Source: Vibrio gallaecicus
GTDB lineage: Bacteria; Pseudomonadota; Gammaproteobacteria; Enterobacterales; Vibrionaceae
DNA length: 64,000 nt
Assembly (NCBI RefSeq): GCF_024347495.1
Contig: NZ_AP025490.1
Coordinates: forward strand, 310,001-374,000
Reading direction: 5' to 3'
Each line of letters opens with the position of its first letter. The stretch's first letter is position 1. The position numbers and the translations under genes are program-made. Shown here one piece after another: positions 53,682-64,000 of the stretch. The notes below the pieces were generated by a model, which worked only from the letters and a program-made list of their open reading frames with translations, ran no database searches and had not been told where the DNA came from.

Positions 53682-53772
53682 TACGAAGATATCGTTGATG
53701 AGTACCCACACAGATTGATTAGGTTTAGAAAGTAAAAGAGACGAAGAACTCCCAAGTTCTTCAATATCCAGT

Positions 53773-53848
53773 GTCCCGTTCGTCTAGAGGCCTAGGACAC
53801 CGCCCTTTCACGGCGGTAACAGGGGTTCGACTCCCCTACGGGATACCA
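53773..53848 (+). tRNA. tRNA-Glu (anticodon TTC)
   Basis: 76 nt with encoded CCA. Acceptor arms are GTCCCGT/ACGGGAT (first pair G-T). The anticodon stem CCGCC/GGCGG has loop CTTTCAC, and the T-arm is AGGGGTTCGACTCCCCT. It lies in the 16S-23S spacer of operon 3 and is very close to E. coli tRNA-Glu. Confidence 0.97.
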
Positions 53849-54152
53849 TCTTTAAATGTTCTTTTATAAGAATTTTTAAAAATGGTTACTTCATTATGAA
53901 GTGATTCGCTCTTTAACAATTTGGAAAGCTGACTGATTGATTACTTACGAGTAATTCAATCAAATTTAAAAGTTCTCAATGTTTATCTTTAACTAGATAA
54001 ACACAACAAACACATTCAAGTGTCTTGTATTCGAATCAAACCTAGTTTGATTCACAATTGAGTCCGGCAAACAGTTATCAAGAATTAACCCTTCTTGATG
54101 ACAACCAAAAACCTTGGTTAGTTGCCATACACAAGACCCTTTCGGGTTGTAT

Positions 54153-57045
<2,893 letters not shown>

Positions 57046-57171
57046 TACAACACCCAAGGGGTTTTGTGGACTCATAGAAATACCAGACCTTGAATGAGTT
57101 TGAAGAGAACAAAAACAGCTTTCCAGATTATTTTGCCTTCAGTTTTTAAAACTGAAAGTAAAAGCAAAATT

Positions 57172-57291
57172 TGCTTGGCGACCATAGCATTGTGGACCCA
57201 CCTGATCCCATGCCGAACTCAGAAGTGAAACACAATAGCGCCGATGGTAGTGTGGGGCTTCCCCATGTGAGAGTAGGACATCGCCAGGCTT
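57172..57291 (+). rRNA. rrf: 5S ribosomal RNA, operon 3
   Basis: 120 nt; differs from the other two copies in reading CCTGATCCCATG. The spacer in front has one extra A in an A-run. Confidence 0.95.
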
Positions 57292-57357
57292 TAAATTATA
57301 ATCTTTAGGTTGACCAACCTGGAGATATGGACGCTCACTTAGTGAGTTGACCACTGC

Positions 57358-57434
57358 GGAGTGGTAGTTCAGTTGGTTAGAATACCGGCCTGTCACGCCG
57401 GGGGTCGCGGGTTCGAGTCCCGTCCACTCCGCCA
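57358..57434 (+). tRNA. tRNA-Asp (anticodon GTC)
   Basis: 77 nt with encoded CCA. Acceptor GGAGTGG/CCACTCC, D-loop AGTTGGTTAGA, anticodon stem CCGGC/GCCGG with loop CTGTCAC, T-arm CGGGTTCGAGTCCCG. It is the distal tRNA of rRNA operon 3, about 65 bases after 5S. Confidence 0.97.
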
Positions 57435-57441
57435 CTATTTG

Positions 57442-57473
57442 AAAAGCCCTAGTCTTACGACTAGGGCTTTTTT
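57442..57473 (+). terminator. terminator of the rRNA operon cluster
   Basis: A 13-bp stem AAAAGCCCTAGTC/GACTAGGGCTTTT with a TTAC loop and T-run, 7 bases after tRNA-Asp. It is the only strong rho-independent terminator I can see in the three-operon array. Confidence 0.92.
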
Positions 57474-57931
57474 ACGTTTAAGGTATTAGTAGTTGAATTC
57501 ATAATTTTTCTAACGGCACTTTTGCTCTTCAAACAATTTTCTAGGTAGAGTTGATAGCTCTTAGAGGCTTACTAGCTATGAAAGATATATTTTGTACATA
57601 TACTCGGTTGCGAATTTCTCAGAACTTAATACTCCGTCTAAATTTACCCATCAAAACGATAGAATTAATTAAGCGCACTTATATATATCATGTTTGGCGC
57701 TCACTTATTTAAAAAACAGGTACAGTAAAGTTATGGACTTTCATGTGACTCAAGTTTCGATCGAAGAATTCTTTACCATTAATTGTAGCTGTAGATCTTC
57801 TGGATATTAGAGGGATATAACGCAGATATTTTGTTTTTAAACGATGAATATCTGTTTAGCTGATGGAGTTTAACTGTAAGGTTATATGTAATATAGCAGC
57901 TTATAGCTGCTATATTTGCGGTTATCTTACG
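57474..57931. other. intergenic region after the rRNA cluster
   Basis: 458 AT-rich bases with no convincing gene, RNA or promoter. The only structure is a hairpin at 57890-57916, next to the antiporter gene stop. Confidence 0.5.
57890..57916 (-). terminator. hairpin after the antiporter gene
   Basis: A perfect 11-bp stem AATATAGCAGC/GCTGCTATATT with a 5-base loop, 16 bases past the antiporter stop. The T tract on the minus strand is interrupted, so it is a moderate terminator. Confidence 0.55.
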
Positions 57932-59206
57932 TTACTCTCTTTCGGCAAGTTTTGCTTTTTCTATCATAGGAGTGATTGTTGAGCCTTGAATCAAAATAGA
58001 AAAAACAACAACTGAGTAGGTCATCACAAGAATAATCTCTTTTACATCGATGAGTTTATCAGGAATAACAAGGACTCCTGATGGTATCGATAATGCCATT
58101 GCAAGAGCTAATCCACCCCGTAACCCGCCCCATGTCAGTATCTTTACCGCCCAAGGGTTATACTCTCTGTAGCGTTTAAACCCTAAGTATGAAATGTAGA
58201 CACTTAGGTAACGTGCTCCTAAGACTAACGGAATTGAAAAAGCCATTAATATCCAGTCTTCTTTATGAAAATCAAAAAGCAGCATAGACATACCGATAAG
58301 TAAGAATAGGACACCATTTAGGAATTCATCGATGAGCTCCCAGAAATGATCTAAGTGTTCTTCGCTTTCTTTAGAGAAGCCAATAAAGCGTGTCCAATTT
58401 CCTATCATAATGCCAGATACGACCATGGAAAGAGGACCTGACACATGTATAACGTCTGCAAACACGTACCCAGCAGTTGGAATTCCTATTGTCAGTAACA
58501 GTTCCATTGAATGGTCATCAGTTGCACTGATTAGGTAATGGAATAGGAGACCCAATGCGAAGCCATAAACAATGCCACCAATTGCTTCTTGTGCGAATAA
58601 CATACTGACACTGCCTACTGTTGGTGTTTCTGTGCCAAAGGCTATGGTGAAAATAGTCACGAAGATCACTAAACCGAATCCATCATTGAATAATGATTCT
58701 CCTTCAATTTGAGTTGAAATACGTTTGGGCGCATCCAACTTTTTGACAATGGCGAGAACGGCAATCGGATCGGTTGGCGATATTAATGAACCAAACAATA
58801 GGCAGTATATAAAATCAAATTCAATTCCTATGAGATGACAAAATCCGTATAGGACTCCGCCAATGAAAAATGTAGAAAAGAGTGTTGCCCCTAAAGCAAG
58901 CACTGTAATTTCCCATTTTTGATCTTTTAGGTTTGGAAGCTTAATGCCTAATCCACCGGCAAAAAGTAAAAAACCTAGAATCCCCTTAAGTAAGAAGTCT
59001 TCGAAATTAATACTTGCTACTGTTTCTGAGGCGAGTTGGGATAGTTGAAACCAATCGTTTTGCCCTGCAATTAAAATCAGTAGCGACAGCATCATTGATC
59101 CTGCTGTAATTGCGATAGTTGTTTGCATCTTACCTATTTTGCTATTTATAAATGCTATGAGCATTGCTGCTGCAGAAAGGAAGCAAAGCGTATAGTAGAC
59201 CGACAT
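57932..59206 (-). CDS. CPA1-family monovalent cation/proton antiporter (NhaP-like)
   Basis: A 424-aa integral membrane protein with about 12 hydrophobic segments. CPA1 landmarks are LLKGILGFLLFAGGLGIKL, the ion-binding SPTDPIAVLAIVKK (Asp in TM5 region), IEGESLFNDGFGLV (Glu/Asn-Asp motif) and TWGGLRGGLALAMALS near the C-terminus. It exchanges Na+ or K+ for H+ across the inner membrane, in pH and salt homeostasis. There is no cytoplasmic regulatory extension. It is a single gene, divergent from metH. Ion preference cannot be read from sequence. Confidence 0.92.
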   Translation of the reverse strand: MSVYYTLCFLSAAAMLIAFINSKIGKMQTTIAITAGSMMLSLLILIAGQNDWFQLSQLASETVASINFEDFLLKGILGFLLFAGGLGIKLPNLKDQKWEITVLALGATLFSTFFIGGVLYGFCHLIGIEFDFIYCLLFGSLISPTDPIAVLAIVKKLDAPKRISTQIEGESLFNDGFGLVIFVTIFTIAFGTETPTVGSVSMLFAQEAIGGIVYGFALGLLFHYLISATDDHSMELLLTIGIPTAGYVFADVIHVSGPLSMVVSGIMIGNWTRFIGFSKESEEHLDHFWELIDEFLNGVLFLLIGMSMLLFDFHKEDWILMAFSIPLVLGARYLSVYISYLGFKRYREYNPWAVKILTWGGLRGGLALAMALSIPSGVLVIPDKLIDVKEIILVMTYSVVVFSILIQGSTITPMIEKAKLAERE

Positions 59207-59334
59207 ATTGAGCTCTTATTGTGTAACAAATTATTACATAAGATTCTCATTTTTAAGTGAGTAAATAGCAACCACTTTTTGTCATGCTATTGTGAATTTG
59301 GCTTATTAGTCTTTTACAAAATTAAAGCTATTTT

Positions 59335-59350
59335 AGACGTCTAGATTTCT
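59335..59350 (+). promoter_or_regulatory. tandem MetJ operator (met boxes) upstream of metH
   Basis: AGACGTCT (59335-59342, perfect met box) abuts AGATTTCT (59343-59350, 6 of 8). MetJ dimers bind adjacent 8-bp boxes cooperatively with S-adenosylmethionine. The pair lies 51-66 bp before the metH start, where it would overlap or adjoin the promoter. Confidence 0.72.
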
Positions 59351-59400
59351 ACTTTTTATATGGTAGGATGGATGGATAACTAAAGGAATGAGGCTGTACT

Positions 59401-62400
59401 GTGGGAAGTAATATTAGACAACAAATTGTTGCTCAATTAGAACAGAGAATTTTGCTGATTGATGGTGGTATGGGCACTATGATTCAGGACTACAAGTTAG
59501 AAGAGAATGATTATCGAGGAGATCGTTTTGCTGATTGGCATTGTGATCTTAAAGGTAATAATGACTTGCTTGTGCTTTCTAAGCCTCAACTCATCAAAGA
59601 TGTTCATAACCAGTACTTGGAGGCTGGGGCTGATATCTTAGAAACGAACACATTTAATGCAACTACCATTGCCATGGCTGACTATGACATGGAAAGCCTT
59701 AGTGAAGAGATCAATTTCGCTGCGGCAAAACTCGCTCGTGAAGCTGCAGATGAATGGACTGCTAAAACTCCAAAGAAACCTAGGTATGTTGCAGGTGTTC
59801 TTGGACCTACTAATAGAACCTGTACGATATCTCCGGATGTGAACGACCCTGGATTTCGGAATGTTACGTTTGACGAATTAGTTAAGGCTTACTCTGAGTC
59901 AACCCGTGCACTTATTAAAGGTGGTGCGGACCTTATCTTAATTGAAACTATCTTTGATACTCTTAATGCTAAAGCTTGTTCTTTTGCTGTTGAAACCGTA
60001 TTCGATGAAGATGGTATTATTTTACCAGTGATGATCTCCGGTACAATTACTGATGCTTCAGGGCGAACTCTTTCTGGCCAAACAACAGAAGCTTTCTACA
60101 ATGCTTTACGCCATGTAAAACCGATATCCTTTGGTCTTAACTGTGCATTAGGTCCGGATGAATTACGTGAATACGTGAGTGAACTCTCTCGTATTTCTGA
60201 ATGCAGTGTTTCTGCTCACCCAAATGCTGGTTTGCCTAATGCTTTTGGTGAGTATGACCTTTCCCCTGAAGATATGGCAGAGCATGTTAAAGAATGGGCT
60301 GAAAGTGGCTTCCTCAACCTAATTGGTGGTTGTTGTGGTACTACACCAGAACATATTCGTCAAATGGCAGAGGTCGTTGAAGGCGTTAAACCTCGCCAGT
60401 TACCCAACATTCCAGTAGCTTGCCGGTTGTCAGGCTTAGAGCCTCTTACTATTTCAAAAGAATCTTTATTTGTTAACGTTGGTGAACGAACCAACGTAAC
60501 TGGTTCTGCACGTTTCAAACGATTGATAAAAGAAGAACTGTACGATGAAGCATTGAGTGTTGCTCGCGAACAGGTTGAAAATGGTGCACAAATCATCGAT
60601 ATCAACATGGATGAAGGTATGCTTGATGCAGAAGCTTGCATGGTTCGCTTCTTAAATCTATGTGCTTCAGAACCTGAGATATCTAAAGTACCAGTCATGG
60701 TTGATTCTTCAAAATGGGAAGTAATTGAGGCAGGTCTTAAATGTATTCAAGGTAAAGGCATCGTAAACTCCATCTCTTTGAAAGAAGGCAAAGAGAAATT
60801 TGTTGAACAAGCTAAACTTGTGCGACGTTATGGGGCTGCTGTCATTGTGATGGCATTTGACGAAGTTGGTCAGGCTGATACAAGAGAACGAAAATTAGAA
60901 ATCTGTACGAATGCCTATAACATTCTTGTCGATGAAGTTGGTTTCCCACCTGAAGATATTATCTTTGACCCGAACATTTTCGCTGTTGCTACTGGTATTG
61001 ATGAACATAACAATTATGCGGTTGATTTCATTGAGGCTGTCGGTGATATCAAACGAGATTTACCCCATGCAATGATATCAGGCGGCGTGTCTAACGTTTC
61101 ATTCTCATTCCGAGGAAATAATTACGTACGTGAAGCTATTCATGCCGTATTCCTATATCACTGTTTTAAAAATGGTATGGATATGGGGATCGTTAATGCT
61201 GGGCAACTAGAAATTTATGACAACGTTCCTGAAGACTTAAGAGAAGCAGTTGAAGATGTCGTTTTAAACCGTCGTGATGATTCGACTGAACGCTTGCTAG
61301 ATATTGCGACAGAGTACTTAGAACGTGCTGTTGGAAAAGTTGAAGACAAATCAGCGCTGGAGTGGCGAACTTGGTCTGTGGAGAAGCGTTTAGAGCATTC
61401 TCTAGTCAAAGGGATTACTGATTTCATTGTCGAGGATACAGAAGAAGCTCGCGTGAATGCTTCTCGCCCTATTGAGGTAATTGAAGGTCCCTTAATGGAT
61501 GGCATGAACGTTGTCGGTGACTTGTTTGGTGAAGGTAAAATGTTCTTGCCTCAAGTGGTTAAATCCGCTCGAGTAATGAAGCAAGCTGTTGCTCATTTAG
61601 AACCTTTTATTAACGCGACTAAAGATGTGGGAGCCACAAACGGTAAGATCCTACTTGCAACAGTTAAAGGTGATGTTCACGATATCGGTAAGAATATTGT
61701 AGGAGTTGTGCTTCAGTGTAATAACTATGAAATTATCGATCTTGGTGTCATGGTTTCTTGTGAAAAAATTCTTAAAGTAGCCAAAGAAGAAAATGTCGAC
61801 ATTATCGGTCTTTCGGGGTTAATTACTCCCTCTCTTGATGAAATGGTTCATGTTGCCAAAGAGATGGAACGACAGGGTTTTAAGCTTCCATTGCTCATTG
61901 GTGGTGCAACAACATCAAAAGCGCACACCGCTGTTAAAATTGAACAAAACTATTCGGAGCCAGTTGTGTACGTTAACAATGCATCTCGTGCCGTAGGTGT
62001 GTGTACTTCTTTGCTGTCGGATGAACTAAAACCTGATTTTGTTGAAAAGTTAGAGTTAGATTATGAGCGGGTTCGTGATCAGCATAATCGTAAAAAACCA
62101 AGAACCAAACCAGTATCCTTAGAAAGAGCAAGAGCTAATCGAGTGAATATTGATTGGGCTAACTACACACCGCCAGCTCCGACTAACCCTGGTGTTCACA
62201 TCTTTGATGACTTCGATATTAAGACGTTACGAGAGTATATAGATTGGACTCCTTTCTTTATGACGTGGTCGTTAATGGGTAAATACCCTGCAATTCTTGA
62301 TCATGAAGAAGTCGGTGAAGAAGCTAAGCGTTTATATAAAGACGCAAATGAACTGCTAGATCGAGTTGAGAAAGAAAAATTACTCGAGGCTCGTGGTATG

Positions 62401-63078
62401 TGTGCGATGTTTCCAGCCAATAGCGTTGGTGATGATATTGAGGTTTACACTGATGAGTCTCGAACTGAGGTACTCAAAGTATTGTATAACCTTCGTCAGC
62501 AAACTGAAAAACCGAAAGGCTTTAACTACTGCTTATCTGATTACATCGCACCTAAAGAAAGTGGAAAACCAGACTGGATTGGTGGTTTTGCTGTGACGGG
62601 TGGTATTGGTGAACGTGAATTGGCTGATGAATATAAAGCGAATGGCGATGATTACAATGCCATTATGATTCAAGCTGTCGCGGATCGCTTAGCCGAAGCT
62701 TTTGCTGAGTACCTCCATAAAGAAGTGCGTAAGAATATTTGGGGTTATTCTCCGGATGAAAACTTAACCAATGATGATTTAATCCGCGAAAAATACCAAG
62801 GTATTCGCCCAGCACCTGGTTACCCAGCTTGTCCAGAGCATACTGAGAAGGGAACGTTGTGGGAATTAATGGATGTTGAGAAGGCAATAGATATGTCTTT
62901 AACAACTAGTTACGCCATGTGGCCCGGCGCCTCTGTTTCAGGTATGTACTTCTCACACCCTGACTCTCGCTACTTTGCTATTGCTCAAATACAACAAGAC
63001 CAAGTGGAAAGTTATGCTGATCGCAAAGGTTGGGATATGTTAGAAGCTGAAAAATGGTTAGGTCCAAACATTAACTAG
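59401..63078 (+). CDS. metH: cobalamin-dependent methionine synthase
   Basis: Transfers methyl from 5-methyltetrahydrofolate to homocysteine through cobalamin. The 1225-aa length is typical (E. coli 1227). The modules are in order: homocysteine domain with zinc ligands Cys248, Cys311 and Cys312 ([18 protein letters not shown]), folate domain ([14 protein letters not shown]), cap and B12 domain with the cobalt-ligating His760 in DVHDIGKN, and the C-terminal reactivation domain that binds SAM ([15 protein letters not shown]). GTG start with GAGG about 8 bases upstream. Tandem MetJ boxes lie in front. No cobalamin riboswitch is seen in the 194-base gap. Confidence 0.98.
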   Translation: MGSNIRQQIVAQLEQRILLIDGGMGTMIQDYKLEENDYRGDRFADWHCDLKGNNDLLVLSKPQLIKDVHNQYLEAGADILETNTFNATTIAMADYDMESLSEEINFAAAKLAREAADEWTAKTPKKPRYVAGVLGPTNRTCTISPDVNDPGFRNVTFDELVKAYSESTRALIKGGADLILIETIFDTLNAKACSFAVETVFDEDGIILPVMISGTITDASGRTLSGQTTEAFYNALRHVKPISFGLNCALGPDELREYVSELSRISECSVSAHPNAGLPNAFGEYDLSPEDMAEHVKEWAESGFLNLIGGCCGTTPEHIRQMAEVVEGVKPRQLPNIPVACRLSGLEPLTISKESLFVNVGERTNVTGSARFKRLIKEELYDEALSVAREQVENGAQIIDINMDEGMLDAEACMVRFLNLCASEPEISKVPVMVDSSKWEVIEAGLKCIQGKGIVNSISLKEGKEKFVEQAKLVRRYGAAVIVMAFDEVGQADTRERKLEICTNAYNILVDEVGFPPEDIIFDPNIFAVATGIDEHNNYAVDFIEAVGDIKRDLPHAMISGGVSNVSFSFRGNNYVREAIHAVFLYHCFKNGMDMGIVNAGQLEIYDNVPEDLREAVEDVVLNRRDDSTERLLDIATEYLERAVGKVEDKSALEWRTWSVEKRLEHSLVKGITDFIVEDTEEARVNASRPIEVIEGPLMDGMNVVGDLFGEGKMFLPQVVKSARVMKQAVAHLEPFINATKDVGATNGKILLATVKGDVHDIGKNIVGVVLQCNNYEIIDLGVMVSCEKILKVAKEENVDIIGLSGLITPSLDEMVHVAKEMERQGFKLPLLIGGATTSKAHTAVKIEQNYSEPVVYVNNASRAVGVCTSLLSDELKPDFVEKLELDYERVRDQHNRKKPRTKPVSLERARANRVNIDWANYTPPAPTNPGVHIFDDFDIKTLREYIDWTPFFMTWSLMGKYPAILDHEEVGEEAKRLYKDANELLDRVEKEKLLEARGMCAMFPANSVGDDIEVYTDESRTEVLKVLYNLRQQTEKPKGFNYCLSDYIAPKESGKPDWIGGFAVTGGIGERELADEYKANGDDYNAIMIQAVADRLAEAFAEYLHKEVRKNIWGYSPDENLTNDDLIREKYQGIRPAPGYPACPEHTEKGTLWELMDVEKAIDMSLTTSYAMWPGASVSGMYFSHPDSRYFAIAQIQQDQVESYADRKGWDMLEAEKWLGPNIN

Positions 63079-63101
63079 TGTTATCTGGACTGATATCGAT
63101 T

Positions 63102-63132
63102 AAAAAGGGTTGCTGATGGGCAACCCTTTTTA
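63102..63132. terminator. bidirectional terminator between metH and lysC
   Basis: A 12-bp stem AAAAAGGGTTGC/GCAACCCTTTTT with a 6-base loop and A/T runs on both sides, between convergent genes. Confidence 0.9.
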
Positions 63133-63156
63133 TTTTTTGAAACGTTTAATCTGAGG

Positions 63157-64000
63157 TTAGTCTTCAAAAAGCTCTTTGTGTAATTTTTGGATAGCAGCAC
63201 GAGAAACCGATTCATGAAGCAAGAAGCATAAGTTATGCGGGCTTGCTCCATAGCAAATCATTCGCAAGTTAAAATCTTCTAGTGTTCCGAAAACTTGTTT
63301 AGCATAGCCTTTACTCTCACTCATATTGTTACCAATTAGAGCAACTAAACATAGGTTATGTTCTATATCTACAGTACATAACTCTTCCAGCTCTTTTCTG
63401 GCGATTTCTGGAAGCTCGGGAGCGCCACCTGATGTGTCTGTTTGATCAAGAGTTAAAGATACGCTGATCTCTGACGTGGTGATTAGATCTACAGATATCT
63501 TATGTTTTGCGAGAATCTCAAACACTTTGGCTAAAAAGCCATAAGCATGGAACATGTTAGCACTGCGTAAAGTGACCATTGTTTGATTACAACGTAAAGC
63601 TAAAGCTCTGAATAGAGGAGAGCTTTCCACTTGCTGACGAATCCAAGTTCCTCCTTTTTCAGGTTCTTTAGATGAGCCAACGAAAACAGGTATTTGATGA
63701 CGTAAAGCTGGTACAAGGGTTGAAGGGTGTAGAATTTTTGCACCAAAATTCGCCATCTCAGAAGCTTCACTAAAGCTAATTTCAGGAATAGGAGAGGCTT
63801 TTGGTGCGATTCGAGGATCGGTTGTGTAAATCCCAGGAACATCGGTCCAAATTTCTAGCCCAGATGCTTGGACAGACTCTGCAATTAATGCTGCTGAGTA
63901 ATCACTTCCACCTCGACCTAATGTTGTGGTGTTTCCGTCGCTGTCCGCACCTATGAACCCTTGTGTGACAACTACTTGAGAATGACACAATGGGATTAGC
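63157..64000 (-). CDS. lysC: lysine-sensitive aspartokinase III, C-terminal part
   Basis: The frame runs through the window edge, so the N-terminal part is missing. The visible 280 residues cover the end of the kinase domain (TQGFIGADSDGNTTTLGRGGSDYSAALIAE, IWTDVPGIYTTDPR, EMANFGAKILHP) and the paired ACT regulatory domains (KISVDLITTSEISVSLTLD, FNLRMICYGASPHNLCFLLHE). Sequence order and the monofunctional ending match LysC rather than the ThrA/MetL fusions. It phosphorylates aspartate in the first step of the Lys/Thr/Met pathway and is feedback-inhibited by lysine through the ACT pair. Any lysine riboswitch would lie beyond the window. Confidence 0.95.
   Translation of the reverse strand, partial: LIPLCHSQVVVTQGFIGADSDGNTTTLGRGGSDYSAALIAESVQASGLEIWTDVPGIYTTDPRIAPKASPIPEISFSEASEMANFGAKILHPSTLVPALRHQIPVFVGSSKEPEKGGTWIRQQVESSPLFRALALRCNQTMVTLRSANMFHAYGFLAKVFEILAKHKISVDLITTSEISVSLTLDQTDTSGGAPELPEIARKELEELCTVDIEHNLCLVALIGNNMSESKGYAKQVFGTLEDFNLRMICYGASPHNLCFLLHESVSRAAIQKLHKELFED

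Noticed and set aside
57139..57435. 98-codon minus-strand frame beginning MAEWTGLEPATPGVTGRYSNQLNYHS
   Set aside because: It is the antisense of tRNA-Asp and 5S rRNA, a well-known recurrent false protein call.

Overview
The window comes from a gammaproteobacterium of the family Vibrionaceae, most likely Aliivibrio or a close relative. The evidence is low-GC coding sequence, proteins that closely match the vibrio versions of DnaB, Alr, Pgi, Zur, DusA, CysJIH and MetH, the core gene order zur/dusA/pspG, and several rRNA operons in one cluster. Species cannot be fixed from sequence reading alone.

Layout. 1-8740 is core chromosome: the 3' end of rplI, a DUF481 outer-membrane protein, dnaB-alr plus a BamA-like barrel gene, yjbQ, pgi, a CheX-like gene and zur. 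9124-15080 is a small accessory regulon: a 1101-aa surface lipoprotein and a metzincin-like lipoprotein either side of a LysR-type regulator. All three genes are preceded by the same AT-rich inverted repeat, and the two lipoprotein genes share a gapless promoter block. 15371-33571 is an integrated genomic island of about 18 kb that split dusA. The native dusA promoter and first 14 codons are stranded on the left (15185-15375). On the right the island supplies a substitute promoter and 5' end to a full-length dusA (33539-34519).

The island carries a PrtN-like regulator, an HUH relaxase/Rep-like protein, a hypothetical gene, a defence operon, a RepA-like ATPase and two tyrosine integrases. The defence operon (17448-29221) is an unusual type I restriction-modification locus. 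It has two near-duplicate HsdM genes, the first extended by a target-recognition-like segment and a HEPN-like domain (RNDIAH motif). A HEPN Abi_2 (AbiD/F) gene follows, preceded by what looks like its own roughly 50-nt structured RNA, and then hsdS and hsdR. This combination is the best candidate for an undescribed system here.

33539-40618 returns to core genes: dusA, pspG with a sigma-54 promoter, a TIGR04219 outer-membrane protein, a small unknown and the cysJIH sulfite-assimilation operon. 40619-57473 holds three complete 16S-23S-5S operons head to tail. The first two are 5442-bp direct repeats whose spacers lack tRNA. The third carries tRNA-Glu in its spacer and is followed by tRNA-Asp and a strong terminator. 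57932-64000 has a CPA1 cation/proton antiporter, metH behind tandem MetJ boxes, and the 3' part of lysC.
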